The notes beneath the pieces are model-generated. The model was not told where the DNA came from. It searched no databases and worked only from the letters and a program-made list of their open reading frames with translations. 64,000 nucleotides of DNA, taken from Colocasia esculenta (lineage: Eukaryota > Streptophyta > Magnoliopsida > Alismatales > Araceae). The stretch spans positions 76,146,206 to 76,210,205 of the forward strand of contig CM024758.1 in the NCBI GenBank assembly GCA_014218235.1, in the 5' to 3' direction. Both the position numbers and the translations under genes were made by a program. Positions 32,733 through 45,160 of this stretch are shown here, one piece after another. The number at the start of each line of letters is the position of its first letter. Within the stretch, counting starts at the first letter, position 1.

Positions 32733-35700
32733 TTGCTTTCTTATGTTCTTATATGGGAGGCATTGTGGGACCCAATGTACTTGGGTTCCAAAGAATCTTC
32801 TTTGATTGTGCGTGCAGTATGTCTTACAGCCAAGAAGAACATGTGGTACTTAGATAGTGGCTGTTCAAGACGTATGACGGGAGATAGGGACAAATTCTGT
32901 CTTTTGTCTGAAAAGAAGGCTGGACATGTTACTTTGGAGGCAATAACCAAGGTAAGATCATTGGTACAATAAGGTTGGTAGGAATCTATTCAACTCGATT
33001 GATGGAGTTCTTCTGGTGGAAGTCTGGAATATAATCTTGAGTATAAGCCAATTGTGTGACAAGGGTCACAAGGTTACTTTTGATTCCTTGGGCTGCACTA
33101 TTTTTGAACCGAATTCTGATCTTGTTAAATTTACTAGAAAAAGAGAATTAATGTGTACATGTTGATCTTGATGAACCAGAAAACACCAACCTATGCTTAA
33201 CTGCAAATAAAAATGATTTAGCTTGCTTGTGGCATCGTAGACTAGGTCATGCTAGCTACAATATGTTACATAAGTTGGTAAAATTTAACATGGTTAAAGC
33301 TTACTTGAATTTCTTTCAAACAAAATCTGATACTATGTGAGCATGTTCTCAAGGTAAGCAAACCAGAAAATCCTTCAAAAGTAGATCTGAGAGTCAGTCT
33401 TCAAAACCTTTTGAGCTTATCCACATGGATTTGTTTGGACCCACAAGAACAAACAGTCTAAATGGAAAAGGTTTGGATATGTTCTTGTTGATGACTTCTC
33501 TAGATTCACTTGGGTTTTCTTTCTAGCTCACAAAAATGATGCATTCACAAAATTTCATGAGTTTTACAAGAAATTGCACAGGAAGGGAAGTTTAGATCAT
33601 AACAATCATGTCAGATCATGGAGGTGAATTTGAGAATGCTGACTTTGAGACTTTCTACAGAAAGGAGGAGTCTTCCACAAATTCTCATCACCAAGAACTC
33701 CTAAACAAAATGGGGTTGTGGAAAGAAGAAACAGAACTCTTGTGAAAATGGCAAGACCTATGTTGATTGAGAGTGGTCTGCCAAGGAGTTCTGGGCTGAA
33801 ACAGTAAACACATCTTGTTATATCATAACCGTGCAATGGTAGGCCTTTTTGCAAAAGACTCCTTATGATCTTTTGAAAGGTAAGAACCATCTATTGCACA
33901 TTTTAAAGTATTTGGAACCAAATGCTTTATTCTAATCAACATAACATGACTTGGACAAATTTGAGCTCAAAAGTGACTTAGGAATATTCCTTGGCTATTC
34001 TGATCACTCAAGAGCCTATGGTCTTCAATGTAAAAGATCAAATTGTTGAAGAGTCTCCTCATATCACTTTTGATGAATTAACGTTGATCTTTGCAGAGAA
34101 AAGCAAGATGGGGAGTTTTTGGAAGGAGAAAACTCTAAAGGACAAGAAGAAAAGGAAGATACAACCAAAAAGAGTTCGAATCGCAGTGAAGAACAGAAAC
34201 CAGTCATTGAATCAGGGAAACAGATCAAATGAACATAAGAATGCTAAGAGATCATCCACAGGAAAGTATCATTTGTAACTTACTTGACCCTCCTAGGACA
34301 ACATCTCACTTTAAAGCAATTTTTGAACTTGATCAAATGGCTCTAGTGTCTCAAATTGAAGCTAATAACATAGAGGATGTTCTAAAAGACACTTTCTGGA
34401 TAAATGCAATGCATGAAGAATTAAATCAATTTGAGAGAAATAATGTGTGGCATTTAGTTCCAAGACCTTCCTCTCAAGGAGTCATTGGAACTAAATGGGC
34501 TCTTAGAAATAAATCAGTGAAGTTGGGATGGTAATTAGGAATAAGGCTAGGCTAGTAGCAAAAGGCTATAATCAGGAATTTGGAATAGATTTTGAAGAGT
34601 CTTTTGCTCCAGTAGCTAGGCTTGAAGCTATTAGAATTTTGCTTGCTTATGCTTGTGCTCATGGTATTAAATTGCAGCAAATGGATGTAAAGAGTGCTTT
34701 TCTGAATGGTTTGATTAAGGAGGAAGTTTATGTTGAACAACCTCCTGGTTTTGAATGCACTAATCTTCCTGACCATGTGTTTAAATTGGATAAAGCCTTA
34801 TATGGTCTGAAGCAAGCTCCTCGTGCATGGTATGATCGGTTAAGCACATTCCTTATAGGTAAAGGGTATTCAAGAGGTAAAATTGATCAAACACTCTTTA
34901 CAAAAATTCATGAAAATGATATCTTGGTGGTCCAAATATATGTCGATGACATTATCTTTGGATCAACAAAGTCCTCCTTAAGTAAGGAATTCTCAGAATT
35001 AATGACAAATGAATTTTAAAATGAGTCTAATGGAGAACTAAATTCTTTCTTAGACTGCAGGTTGTTCAATCAAAGGAAGGAATCTTCATAAACCAATCCA
35101 ATATATTCAAGATTTACTAAAAAAGTACAAGATGGAAAATACCAAAGCAATGGCAACTCCAATGAGAACCACTGTGAGTTTAGATGCTGATTTGAAAGGT
35201 AACCCTGTAGATCCAAAAATTTACAGAGGTTATGATCGGCTCCTTACTATATCTAACAGCATCTAGACCGGACATTCAATTTTCTGTGTGGATGTTGTGC
35301 TAGATTTCAGCTTGTCTTAAAGAATCCCACATGAGTGCTGTAAAAAGAATCTTCAGATCTTGCAGGAACTCATGAGCTAGGATTGTGGTATCCTGCATTT
35401 AATGAATTTAACTTAATATCCTATTCTGATGCGGATTTTGCTGGTTGTAAGCTAGATAGAAAGAGCACTAATGGCTATTGCCAATTTTGGGAGGATGTTT
35501 AGCTTCTTGGGCTTCCAAGAACAACACCTCGGTTGCTCTCTCTACTGCAGAAGCAGAGTATGTTGCTGCAAGGAGTTGTGGCACTCAAGTTTGTGGATTA
35601 AACATCACTCCAGGACTACCAAGTAGATCTTGGGTGTGTCCCAATCTTGTGTGATAATACTAGTGCAATTTGCTTAGCAAAAAATCCAATCCAGCATTCT

Positions 35701-35877
35701 AGGACAAAGCATATAGAAATTCGGCATCATTTCTTAAGAGATGAAGTTGGCAAAAATTCCTTTGAATTGCACTTTGTTGAAACTTCAAAACAATTGTTGA
35801 TATCTTTACTAAACCATTGTGCAATGAGAGATTCTTGCTTAAGAAGAGAACTGGGTCTTTGCTTACTTGATCCATGA
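32733..35877 (+). pseudogene. Sire-A pol: protease, integrase, RT, RNase H
   Basis: Protease MWYLDSGCSRRMTGDRDKF at 32841; the usual RHMTG has Arg for His. Pre-integrase LWHRRLGHASYNMLHKLVKF near 33230. Integrase: ELIHMDLFGPTR near 33415, DDFSRFTWVFFLAHK, SDHGGEFENADFE and PRTPKQNGVVERRNRTL. RT at 34375-35020: ARLVAKGYNQEFGIDFEESF, QQMDVKSAFLNG, YGLKQAPRAWYDRLS and the intact YVDD box (VQIYVDDIIFGSTK). RNase H at about 35400-35877: YSDADFAGCKLDRKSTNGY, TAEAEY, CDNTSAICL and KHIEIRHHFLRDEV, ending RRELG. Repeated one-base shifts, notably near 34510, 35020, 35230 and 35600. Confidence 0.9.
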
Positions 35878-37733
35878 TTGATTGTGTTAAAACTGCTGTA
35901 AAAGTGTGTTTGAATAATTGGTTGTATTGAAATGAAACTCTTGCTGTCTGTTGTCAAACCTACTTTGAGATGTCTGGCAAGCTGTGAGATGAAAAGGAAT
36001 TGAAATCTATGCTTGATGGATCAGGTTATCAGATTGGTTGATTGAAATGCAATCAGTTCTTGTGCAGTTTGTGAAATGAAAAGATCTCAGTGTTTCAAAG
36101 GGTCCTTTATGTCTAAGGTCGACTCTATCGACAAGAGAGTCGACACTATTTTCTCCACACCAGAAAATCTTTGGCTTTCCTTCACTTTCTACATATGTGA
36201 TTCCATTCTGAACATAAATCTTATCTTCCTTCAGCAAATAAAATTATGCTTCTTACATTGCATTGACTTATTTGGTATATAAAATGGTGACTTAAAGAAG
36301 GACAAGTTAAGCTTGTCTGGAATCTTTCACTATGCGTTGAGTATATTTCTCCGCCAGTACCAAAAGATCGATATGCAATTGTTGAGGGGGAGTTTTCCTC
36401 ATGTTCTCCTTATTTCACAATTTATTCTTGAAGGGGAGTAATTTTATTGTGCAAAGCTAAATTTCTAGGCATTTTCTCAGGGGGAGTTAAGTTCATTTAT
36501 ACATTTTTCTAACTCCTCTATCTCAAAAATTAAAAGATTGTGGTTTAAGAGTAATTAATTTCTGGATTAACTTTTAAAAACTCTTTGAGAGATTCAAGTC
36601 GGTTAAAAAGCAGTGCAGAAGGTAACTTATCTTGTGAGAACTGCATTTCTATAAATCCCTGAAAATTTCATGTAATTTTAGGTCTCATTGGTCAGAGTTC
36701 CAAAGCATCTGAAATTTTTTGTCTTGAGAAATCTTCTTGGTCCCGAAATATCTCATCTCTTTGTTGTTATGAAAAGTCTCGCAAATGGCAGAACACTGAA
36801 TGCTCTGAGAAACTGTAAATCTCTGATAAAATCAGTAGAAGTCTTGTATGTCATGAAGAGCTAGTTAATTCTGTTCAGAGCTGTTCAAATTTTTCTGGTG
36901 CATTCTGAGTAATTGGGGATTCTGGTGTTTGAGAGACATGTATCCTCACATGAAAAGATGCAAACCTTCCCTGAAACAAAATGATAACCTACATAAGTAA
37001 TCGGAGCTCTAGTTTGTAAAAACATGGGCTCTGCATGAAAAAAGTGAGGGAAATCAGATTGTTCACTTGTGCTAATTTTTTTTTAAAAAATGATGATGAA
37101 ATGATGATGAATATTCAAAATTCCAAAAAAAAAAAAAACTCAAGACAAATTGGTTAATTCATAATGTTTTAGCATGCTTTATCATGTTTCTAAGGTCACC
37201 TTGTTATATGTAATGTAAGTGGGTTCATAATGATGCAATTCTCAAACTGAAGAACTATCTTCTTCTCTGTTATTTGCTCACATGAATCTTCAAGGCCTTT
37301 AATGGTTATCTAAAATTTATAACTTTCAAACCATTAATCTTAATAATAATGAGAGAAGGTGTAAAAATGCTTAAATGTTGTTAATTCTTCCAAAATCTAC
37401 AAGGAATACAGTGGATCATAGTGAAATTTCATCTCTTCAAATTGTTGAAGTCAGGCCTTAATTTTTCTCTCAAAGTGTCGCACTCTTAATCTAAGAGTCG
37501 ACCTACTCTATCTTGTGTGGGGTTGGTCCATGATATGACTTCACTGTTCCTCATGCTCTTGTACTCCGAGTAGGTCGATGCTTTTTGAGGCGTCTCTTCG
37601 AGTCTCTCCACTTAAAGCAGTTTTGAAGTCTTTACCTTCATCTTTGTCCTTCTCAACTTTTCTCTAGATTTTTTTTTTTCTCTGCAACTGCATTCCCTTT
37701 CTTCCTCCTTCCCGATACCTTGCTCATTCCCTC
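35878..37733 (+). other. Sire-A post-pol non-coding region
   Basis: No convincing coding frame. GTCGAC motifs at 36118, 36139 and 37497 (with GTCGAT near 37575). Several polypurine-like runs (GAGGGGGAGTTT near 36386, AAGGGGAGTAA near 36432, AGGGGGAGTTAA near 36480), a known habit of Sireviruses. An A-run lies at about 37124-37138. The last 100 bases are CT-rich and lead to the ATG at 37734. Confidence 0.6.
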
Positions 37734-40700
37734 ATGGCTCCTAAGCAGCAGTCTCGTCGTGGAGGAAGGAGGAAGCAAGGTGACCTTTAGTTCTTGAACG
37801 GCGAACCAAGCTGCGAAGGGTGTAAATACAGGAAAAGAAGTCTGCTGCACCGTCTTTTTCGAGCCGTAGATACTCCCATCCTCGAACTTCAAAGGAAAAG
37901 ACCTTTTCTAAGGGTAATAAAAAGATGGAATTTGTTGAGTTGAGCAGCTCTGATGAAAATGTTGCAAGCCAACAAGGTTCTCAATCATCATCTGAAGAAA
38001 GCCCTAATTCCCAAGGAACCAACAGTGGCTCTAGCAGATAGAGAATGTCGGAGCAGTTGTCACCACCATCTCAAAAGCTAGTGATAGTGTAGCACTACCA
38101 TCTGAGGAAGACAACTATAACCAGCTATTGGTTGAGGAAGGGATGTGAGTCCTGATCATGAGGAAGAAGGAGAAGACGAAATGTTGCCAAGGAAACTAAT
38201 TCTGAGGAGCAAGCACTGAATGTAGAACAAGAAGAAGAAGAATCAGAACATGAAGATGTCGATTCTGATGAAGAAGAGGCTCATTATCCTCCTTCAAAAG
38301 TGAAAAGAATGATTACTGGGAACAAGCCCATTTTGCATCCAGGATCATCAATATTCACGATGAAGGTATGAAACCTGGTGCCAGAACTCATTGGTATGAT
38401 AGAATTTCAGGATGGACTACATTGTTAGTGAGCATCGGTCACACTATCCCATTTTGGTCCAAGAGTTTTTCAGAAACTTTGTAAGACCCTCGAAATTTCC
38501 TGTCGTATTTTTTCGTATTTATGTGTGTATATTGTGTTGAGTATGTATGTACGTATTTACGTAGGTATTAATTAGTATAATTACGTGTGCATGTGTTTAT
38601 ATTAAACAAATAATGTATGTATTGCGTGATGATAGTATGGATACTATACCATACATATGGCATGTATAGAAGCTTGGTATGCATGGTTTTCTGCATAAAT
38701 TAGGGTTCTGGCCGAAGGCCCTATTGGCGTCAATCCCCAGGCCGTTGAGGTGGTGTTAGCGTCCAGCCCTGGACGCCAACCCTAATTCCGGCGTCTAGCG
38801 ATCTGGACGCCAACTTCTCTGGCCTGCATGCGCAGCAGAGCTGCAAACTTCTGAAGCAAGGCATGACAACCATTGGGGGGATGTCCCCCAACGCTCTGAG
38901 GCTGTCTAATCGGCATGGTGAGTGGGTGAGGGGCTCCCCTACACCCTGAACCCGAGTTGGCCTCTCCCCCACTTCTCATTTCACCCTTGCAAGAGGAGAG
39001 AGAAGAGAGGAAAACCCTAGAGCATTCTGTGAGAAAACCCCATTTTAGAACCCTCAATCCGATCCCTTGAGAGCTGGATTGGAGATCTTCTGCATCAAGG
39101 AGGGAGCTGAAGCAAAGGGGAAGGATTCCACATCATCCCCTCGGCGTGGAGATCACCCGGGAGCCCGGAGGAAGGCGACTTGGAGGCACTTCTGCAACTT
39201 CTTGGAACTGCCCAAGGAGGTCTTCTTCGAGCCATAAATCTCTTGGAGGAATTTTAGAGAGGCAAGTGACCTATCTATGGTGTCCCCGTATGAGTCTAGG
39301 TGGTTTTTGACATTTTATGGAATTTTCCTCGAGTCTTAGACCCTCTAATTCACCCAAGATTTAGAGCTCGGGTCTGTGTTTCTGCACAGACCTGAGTAAA
39401 CGACAAGGTCCCTAGACGCCCAGTTCATCCTTGGCGTCCATCGACCATGCCGCTGACTCTGAGTCAGCGGCCAGAGACCGCCGTCTAGTTCTTCTGAACA
39501 GAACAATGAGCTGTTCTGTCCCTCTTGTATATTAATTTCGGTATGTTTTATTATGCGATGAGGATATATTGTACCCCTTATACTCTATGTATATTGTGCA
39601 TTGTGGTTGTGGATGAATGTGATGTAATGGTGAATGTGGGGTAATGACATCTTGTAAAATTGTGAGCATAACTTGTAGATAACTTTTGCAAATTAATGTT
39701 CCATGATTAGGGTTAGTTAAATGTCTTGTTTTCAGTCTATTCATGAAGAATTGTGGGACATGTATGTATGTTCTGAATTTTTGGTAATTCATGCATACTT
39801 GTGGAATTGCTAGTAAGTTCGGTTCGGTAAAATGAAAGCATGTAAAATGGTTTGTGGTAACAGATTTATAGATGTATGAATTAGGATGATGTTGTAGTCT
39901 GAAATCATGCGTTAGTGTTCTCTGTGCAAAACAGTAAGTGGATGAATTTCAAATGTGTTAGACCCATGTTAGCTTAAGTTGTGAATAATATGCTAATTAG
40001 TGTTTGATTTTCTGTAAATCCTATTTAGCTCAGAAAAATCTGAAAAAATTGAGGGTATGATTTGGAACCCGAAAACAGCATGTGGTTAAAATTTCAGGTC
40101 AATTGGAACAGTAAATAAAAATTATGTGCTTTCATGTGAAATGTGATAATTCATGCATATGATCGAAATGTGATTAGATTTTGTTTAAACCCAGCATGAT
40201 TAATGTGTTTACTGTGTGTTGAACCTTGAAAACTCTGTAGTACCATGTTAGGAAAAAAAAACAGAGGTGTTCATGTGAGTAAGAAAGTGTAATGTGATGA
40301 AGAGTGTCAAGTGTAAAACCATGTGTAAACAGTAAATGTGTAAAAGTGTAAAACTGTGTCATGTGATACTGCTTCCGAGAAGGCAGTGGAGCCATATCAG
40401 GGAAAAGTCCCCCTGAGAAAGTTCATTGTGTTAAGTGACCCTAAGGGCATTAGGGGGAAATCCTGGAGGTGGACAAGTACCACTGGTTAGGGTGGAGACT
40501 TGTTCTCTCCGGTCTGTGCAGTCCAAGAGTCGCCATTGTATTGCCTAGATGGCGTCTATGTGATGTGATGTGTTTGTGTCCTTCTTTGGTTTGGACTATG
40601 TGTCACGGCACCTAAAATATGTGTAAAGTGAATGTGTAAAAGTGTATGTGACCATGTGTAATGTGTAAGTGATATGTGAATGTGTATGTGTAAAGTGAAC

Positions 40701-43221
40701 CATGTGAAAGAGGAAACTAGTGTAACGAAAGATGTGAAATCTTAGATATGTAAACGTGTTATAGTAACCATGTGAAACTAAATCTGAAACCAAGTGAATT
40801 CAGAAAATGCATGTTATTATTCTCATGTTTATGTGTGTAAAAGTGTTTAGAATCCATGTTAGGAACAACAAATGAGTATGTGAGCAAAGGGCATAATGGA
40901 TTGTTTACATGTTATGTTTAAGCAACGTTGTAGCTTTCATGTGTAGGTTTATAGTCATTGAACCATAAGAAATCAGCAACCTTAAGCATGTGAAAAAGTT
41001 AAGTATGTACTTAAGAACATGTGGAAATCCATGCTAATTATGTTCCCCATTCATATGTAAATTGTTCATGTCAATAGCTCTCACGTTTTGATTAAAGTCT
41101 CATGAGTGAATTGAATAGAAACCATGTGATAGGTGAATGTTATTTTTGAAATCTGAAAGCATGCGTTATGTATAAAATTGTAGAACCTTCATGATAGGTT
41201 GAAAACTTAAATGGACTAGCATGCTATGTGTTGCAAAGTGTAATGTGCGTGTAGAAACCACTAGGACTTGTACGTGTATAACATGCATATTGTTACTTGC
41301 TGAGTCCCTGGACTCACTCCTTGCTTCGGCGTACAGGTATAGTTGGTGAACAGTACCCTCGGAGGAGGCAGCAGAGACGGACTCCGAGCGTGGAGACTAG
41401 CCAGTTTTGAGTTCTTTGTGATTGTGTACTTCATAGTATATACTTGAACATTGTATTAGAATTATCATTAAAAGAATGTAATATGTGGACATTTTGTATC
41501 TCTATTTCAGCAAATTAAATCATGTGAATTTTAGTTCCTTTTTGCAAATTGTAAACTGCATGTATGTTTAATGTGGATGATGAATGAATGGAGATAGTTC
41601 TCTTTTACTTCCGCTACTCTGTTATATATATTCGCGTGTATCTCAGCTGTTTGTATCGTTGGGTAAATGTCCCACTGTGGCTGGCAGCACTCGCTATACC
41701 GACGTGGGTTGTATAACCGTACCGGTATAATGAGGGCCGTCACAAACTTGGTCAGTAAAAAGCACACTCTTGAGTCCAGTGTACGAGGTGTTTCTATCGT
41801 ACTCACAAATGATATCGTGAGTCAATTGTTGAAGATACCCAATGAGGGTAGTAATCCTCAAGATTCCATTTCTGCGCTCACAAAGCTTTTTTAGTATTAA
41901 CTGGACTACCTCACAATGTTTTGGATCATTCAAGCAAAGGTGTCTCATCTGAATGCAAACAGATTCCCACCAGCAAATCATTTGCTACATCATTGGTTTA
42001 CCACCTTTTGACTCCTTAGGGAGGTGGCAGGCAGAGAGTCACAAGCCTACAGAGATGCATTTTATATTGCTTGATTAAGAAAGAGAAAATCAATTTGGCT
42101 ACCATATTTTGTCAACTGATTCATGAAGTAACAATGCCAAAGTGAGATGGAGTTTGCCCTATGCAGCTCATCTATCTTCAATATTTCAGCTGTTAGGTGA
42201 TCCAATGGCAGGGACAAATTCAAAAGTTAGCAAAATTCCATACTTATGATTTGGACCACATTGTAAAGTTTATGAAGCTTAACTTGGGTCCCAAGAGAAT
42301 ACCAATGCGATATTGGAGATAGAACAAGCACAGCAAGTTGAGGAAGAACATCAGGGGTAAGAAGATGATGTTCCTGAGGATATTCTGCCAGAAGGATCAC
42401 TACCCATTCCTTCTCCACCACATGTTCCCACTTATGATGCTCCTGAAATTGATCCTCCACACTTTTCTCCTTCTCATTTTCCTCATTCTGCATACACTCC
42501 ATCTGTGCATGATATTCCTTCATCATCCTCTGCAGCAGGTCAAATTCCATCCTATCTCCTCAATTTTCTAGAAGAGAAATTTGCTTCTGTTCACAGTTCT
42601 CTTGATGTTTTGAACATCAAATTGGAGCAACAAGCTGTACAGTTTGATAGTCGTTAGAGAGGATTGAGCAGTTATTCTCAGCAAATGTTGACAGACAAGA
42701 GTAAAACTACAGGTTCACAAAAGTCAGATATGATGAGCTTATTTATACCATTGGGTATGTATTTAATCAAGCGGCTTTCACTCAGGCCAAAATCTTTGAC
42801 AAAGTTGAAGCTATTGCCCAAGATCTTCAACAAGTGCTGCTCAATTTAATGCCATTCATGGTCTTGTTCAGTCCGTTCTGCAAATTCTTCAAAGATAAAT
42901 GTTCTGAGAAGCTATAATGAGGACATTTCTAAAGAGCTTCAGTACATGAGAGATGAATTCAACATAGTCTGGAGATTACATGACCTCAATGAATCTGATG
43001 CCAGCAATCAGGCTACTTCATCAGCAGTAGCACCTACCATGCCTCATGGTGTGGATAATGTTCCAGTGGTCATTGAGCATCAGTTTGCACAGTTGCAAGA
43101 CTTTTTGAACACCCGGTTCAATGCTGTTCAGATCTACCTCCAGGATCATTATGACGATTTGCACTTTCGCTTGGCACGGATTGAAGACAAGTTGTTTCCA
43201 AAGCAACCTCCTCCTCCATGA
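37734..43221 (+). pseudogene. Sire-A extra ORF after pol, split by a solo LTR
   Basis: Begins MAPKQQSRRGGRRKQGD, the same start as the Sire-B and Sire-E extra ORFs. An acidic Ser/Glu-rich region follows (SSSDENVASQQGSQSSSEES, then EEE-rich to about 38285). The solo LTR at 38480-41744 interrupts it with duplication AACTT; the protein resumes with VRGVSIVLTNDIVSQLLKIP at 41780-41860, a block typical of the plant-transposon domain also suspected in Sire-B. The last part (42946-43221) reads FAQLQDFLNTRFNAVQIYLQ and RLARIEDKLFPKQPPPP, a coiled-coil-like segment with a proline tail. Several stops and shifts. Function unknown. Confidence 0.65.
38480..41744 (+). repeat. Solo LTR of the Tekay-1 family
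   Basis: 3265 bases, TGTAAGACCCTCGAAAT to GAGGGCCGTCACA, homologous end to end with the Tekay-1 LTRs but clearly more diverged. No primer site or polypurine tract is attached. AACTT at 38475-38479 and 41745-41749 is a perfect five-base duplication, so a complete element inserted here and its interior was lost by LTR-LTR recombination. The hairpin array (about 38759-39505) and GT-rich part are preserved. Confidence 0.95.
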
Positions 43222-43565
43222 TATTTTTTTTATTATGTCAAAGGGGGAGAAGATACATAGATGTTTTTGGTCTTTGGTTGATGATTGTTTTTGTGTTTAA
43301 TGTTTGATGGATGTTATGGCTGTTTAGATGTTGCTGTTGCCATTAAATTTTTTTTTTGGCATCAATTGTTGAATGTGAGTCTTAATCATATCTTGGTTCT
43401 TGAACTTTCAACTTGTAAAATCTCAGTTCTTGAAATGGAAACATCAGAAAAATGTCCCTAGCAGATGGAGTTGTACAACTGTTGTCTCATTTATACAATG
43501 TTTGGCTAAACCATTGGTTTTCAACTTTACAAGTTCAAACATCTATGACCAATTGTTGATATCAT
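43222..43565 (+). other. Sire-A 3' untranslated region
   Basis: AT-rich and non-coding. Contains a first purine tract GTCAAAGGGGGAGAAG near 43237, shortly after the ORF stop, matching the double-tract layout in Sire-B and Sire-E. Confidence 0.6.
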
Positions 43566-43579
43566 TAAAAAGGGGAGAT
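43566..43579 (+). other. Polypurine tract of Sire-A
   Basis: TAAAAAGGGGAGAT directly before the 3' LTR start TGTTGCG. Confidence 0.88.
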
Positions 43580-45032
43580 TGTTGCGTCCCTGGTTTTGAT
43601 GATGTCATATTTGAAGTAAAGAGTAAAGATTTTTGACACACAACATTTGTCTTACAGGTACAACTCACTTGTTTCAAGGAAAATTCAACATAACCAGATA
43701 AGGTCGACACTATCTGGAAGTTAGGTCGACACCAGTGGTCCCTTGTTGTTGCATCGAGGAGATGTGATCAAGACAGGTCAACACCACTCTGAGAGCAGAT
43801 CAACACTAATGGATTTCTCTATGCGGTATTAAATAGAAGCAAGTTGATGAGGTCGACACCAACTGTGGATGAGGTCAACACTATTCAGGAATTAAAGTGT
43901 TCTGTGAAGAGTAGTAGATATGAGGTCGACGCTCTCCTTATATGTGGTTAACACTGCGATTTCATGTTCAGTGACTCATGCAGTATTTCAAGTGTATAAG
44001 TATCGACACTGTATCTCTGAAGTGTCAACACTACTACACTTAGAGTTTTTCATCAAAGCAGCCACCAGCACATAAGTGATGGGCACGTGATCCCAGATAC
44101 ATCGTTTGGGGCTTTTCTGGTACACGTCACTCTCTTTCTAGAAGATACCATTTTCTTGGCAGCAAAAGGTATCTCCCAAAAGTAAGGGAATCTGTTGAGG
44201 GTCCCACTGCCTAAAATCTCGCACAAGTCGGATAAAAAGAGTGAAGTATTTTAGTTCGTTAGTGCTGCTGCGTACCTTGGTGAAAAGAAAAGTGCAGAGT
44301 GCAAAAAGTGAGAAGAGCAGTGTTCTGGTTTCAGCACGAAAAGACGATTTCAGCTTGGAGGAAAGATCTGAAGGATGTGCTGCTGAATCGAGCAAATTTG
44401 ATGATTCGATGGGTTGCTGCTGAGCTTCAAGAATAGGGGATCAGAATGCTTCATCGACATTGATGCTTGCGATCCAGATGCAAAAATTGCCAGTGTAATT
44501 CATCTGAGGAGAGATCGAAATTGGAGCTGAGAATTGTTGCAATTCGAATCTAGATTTTGAGCAGAGAGTTTGAAGATCTCTAAACACGTTCTGGCATCTT
44601 TCTACTTTGTTCTTTTCAATTTCTTCTGAACATTGAAATTGTGTGCTGTCTACTTCTTTGTGAAGTAGATTGTGTTGATCCTTCACATGTTGTTATTGGA
44701 TTATCTGGTTGAAGCTGTGGATCAGCGGATTATTCAAGTTGTGAGTCAGCGGATGTGATCAAGCTGTGTATCAGCAGGTGTACGAGAATCACATAAAGTT
44801 GTTTTCGTAGTGGTACCTCACTGTTTAGTTAGGGTGGCGTAGGTCTCCTAAGCCTTGGATCCAAACCACCTTAAAAATTCCTCTCTCTTGTGTGTGGTTT
44901 GCACCCTCTTTGCATCGAGTATTAGTTGTCTATTTAGCATCCTCACTTCACTGGTTTCAATTTTTTTAATTGACATAAAATTCTAAAGATTCTCTATTCA
45001 CCCCCCTCTAGATAATCCTTCTACACTTAACA
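43580..45032 (+). repeat. 3' LTR of Sire-A
   Basis: 1453 bases, TGTTGCGTCCC to CTTAACA, followed by ATACT. Aligns throughout with 6505-7953, including the GTCGAC array. Confidence 0.94.
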
Positions 45033-45160
45033 ATACTCTGTGCAACTCGGGATCTGTCTACTGGGCCTCAATCACCTATCTCACAATAGCAGGAGCTGCT
45101 AACAAACTGCCTAGCATACACTGATGTTGTCTGGTGGAAACTCTAAAGGACCTCTCTGTT
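45033..45160 (-). pseudogene. Gyp-M pol fragment, RNase H to integrase linker
   Basis: Minus-strand remainder of the gypsy pol that Sire-A split. It reads through MLGSLLAAPAIV and a DPELHRV block, as found between RNase H and the integrase zinc domain in gypsy elements, and continues in register at 6504 when the ATACT duplication is counted once. Two in-frame stops are present. It ends abruptly at 45160 against Sire-D; the upstream RT, protease and gag of Gyp-M are missing. Confidence 0.7.

Larger units (their letters stand above)
6505..45032 (+). mobile_element. Sire-A: complete Sirevirus carrying nested insertions
   Basis: LTRs at 6505-7953 and 43580-45032 both start TGTTG(T/C)GTCCC and end CTTAACA. 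The five bases ATACT occur at 6500-6504 and 45033-45037, a perfect target duplication. Between them lie a tRNA-Met primer site, gag, pol in the copia order, a long post-pol region with an extra ORF and a polypurine tract. The interior is split by Sire-B at 8584-31158 and a solo LTR at 38480-41744. Without these the element is about 12.7 kb, in line with large Sireviruses that carry an extra ORF. Confidence 0.93.
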
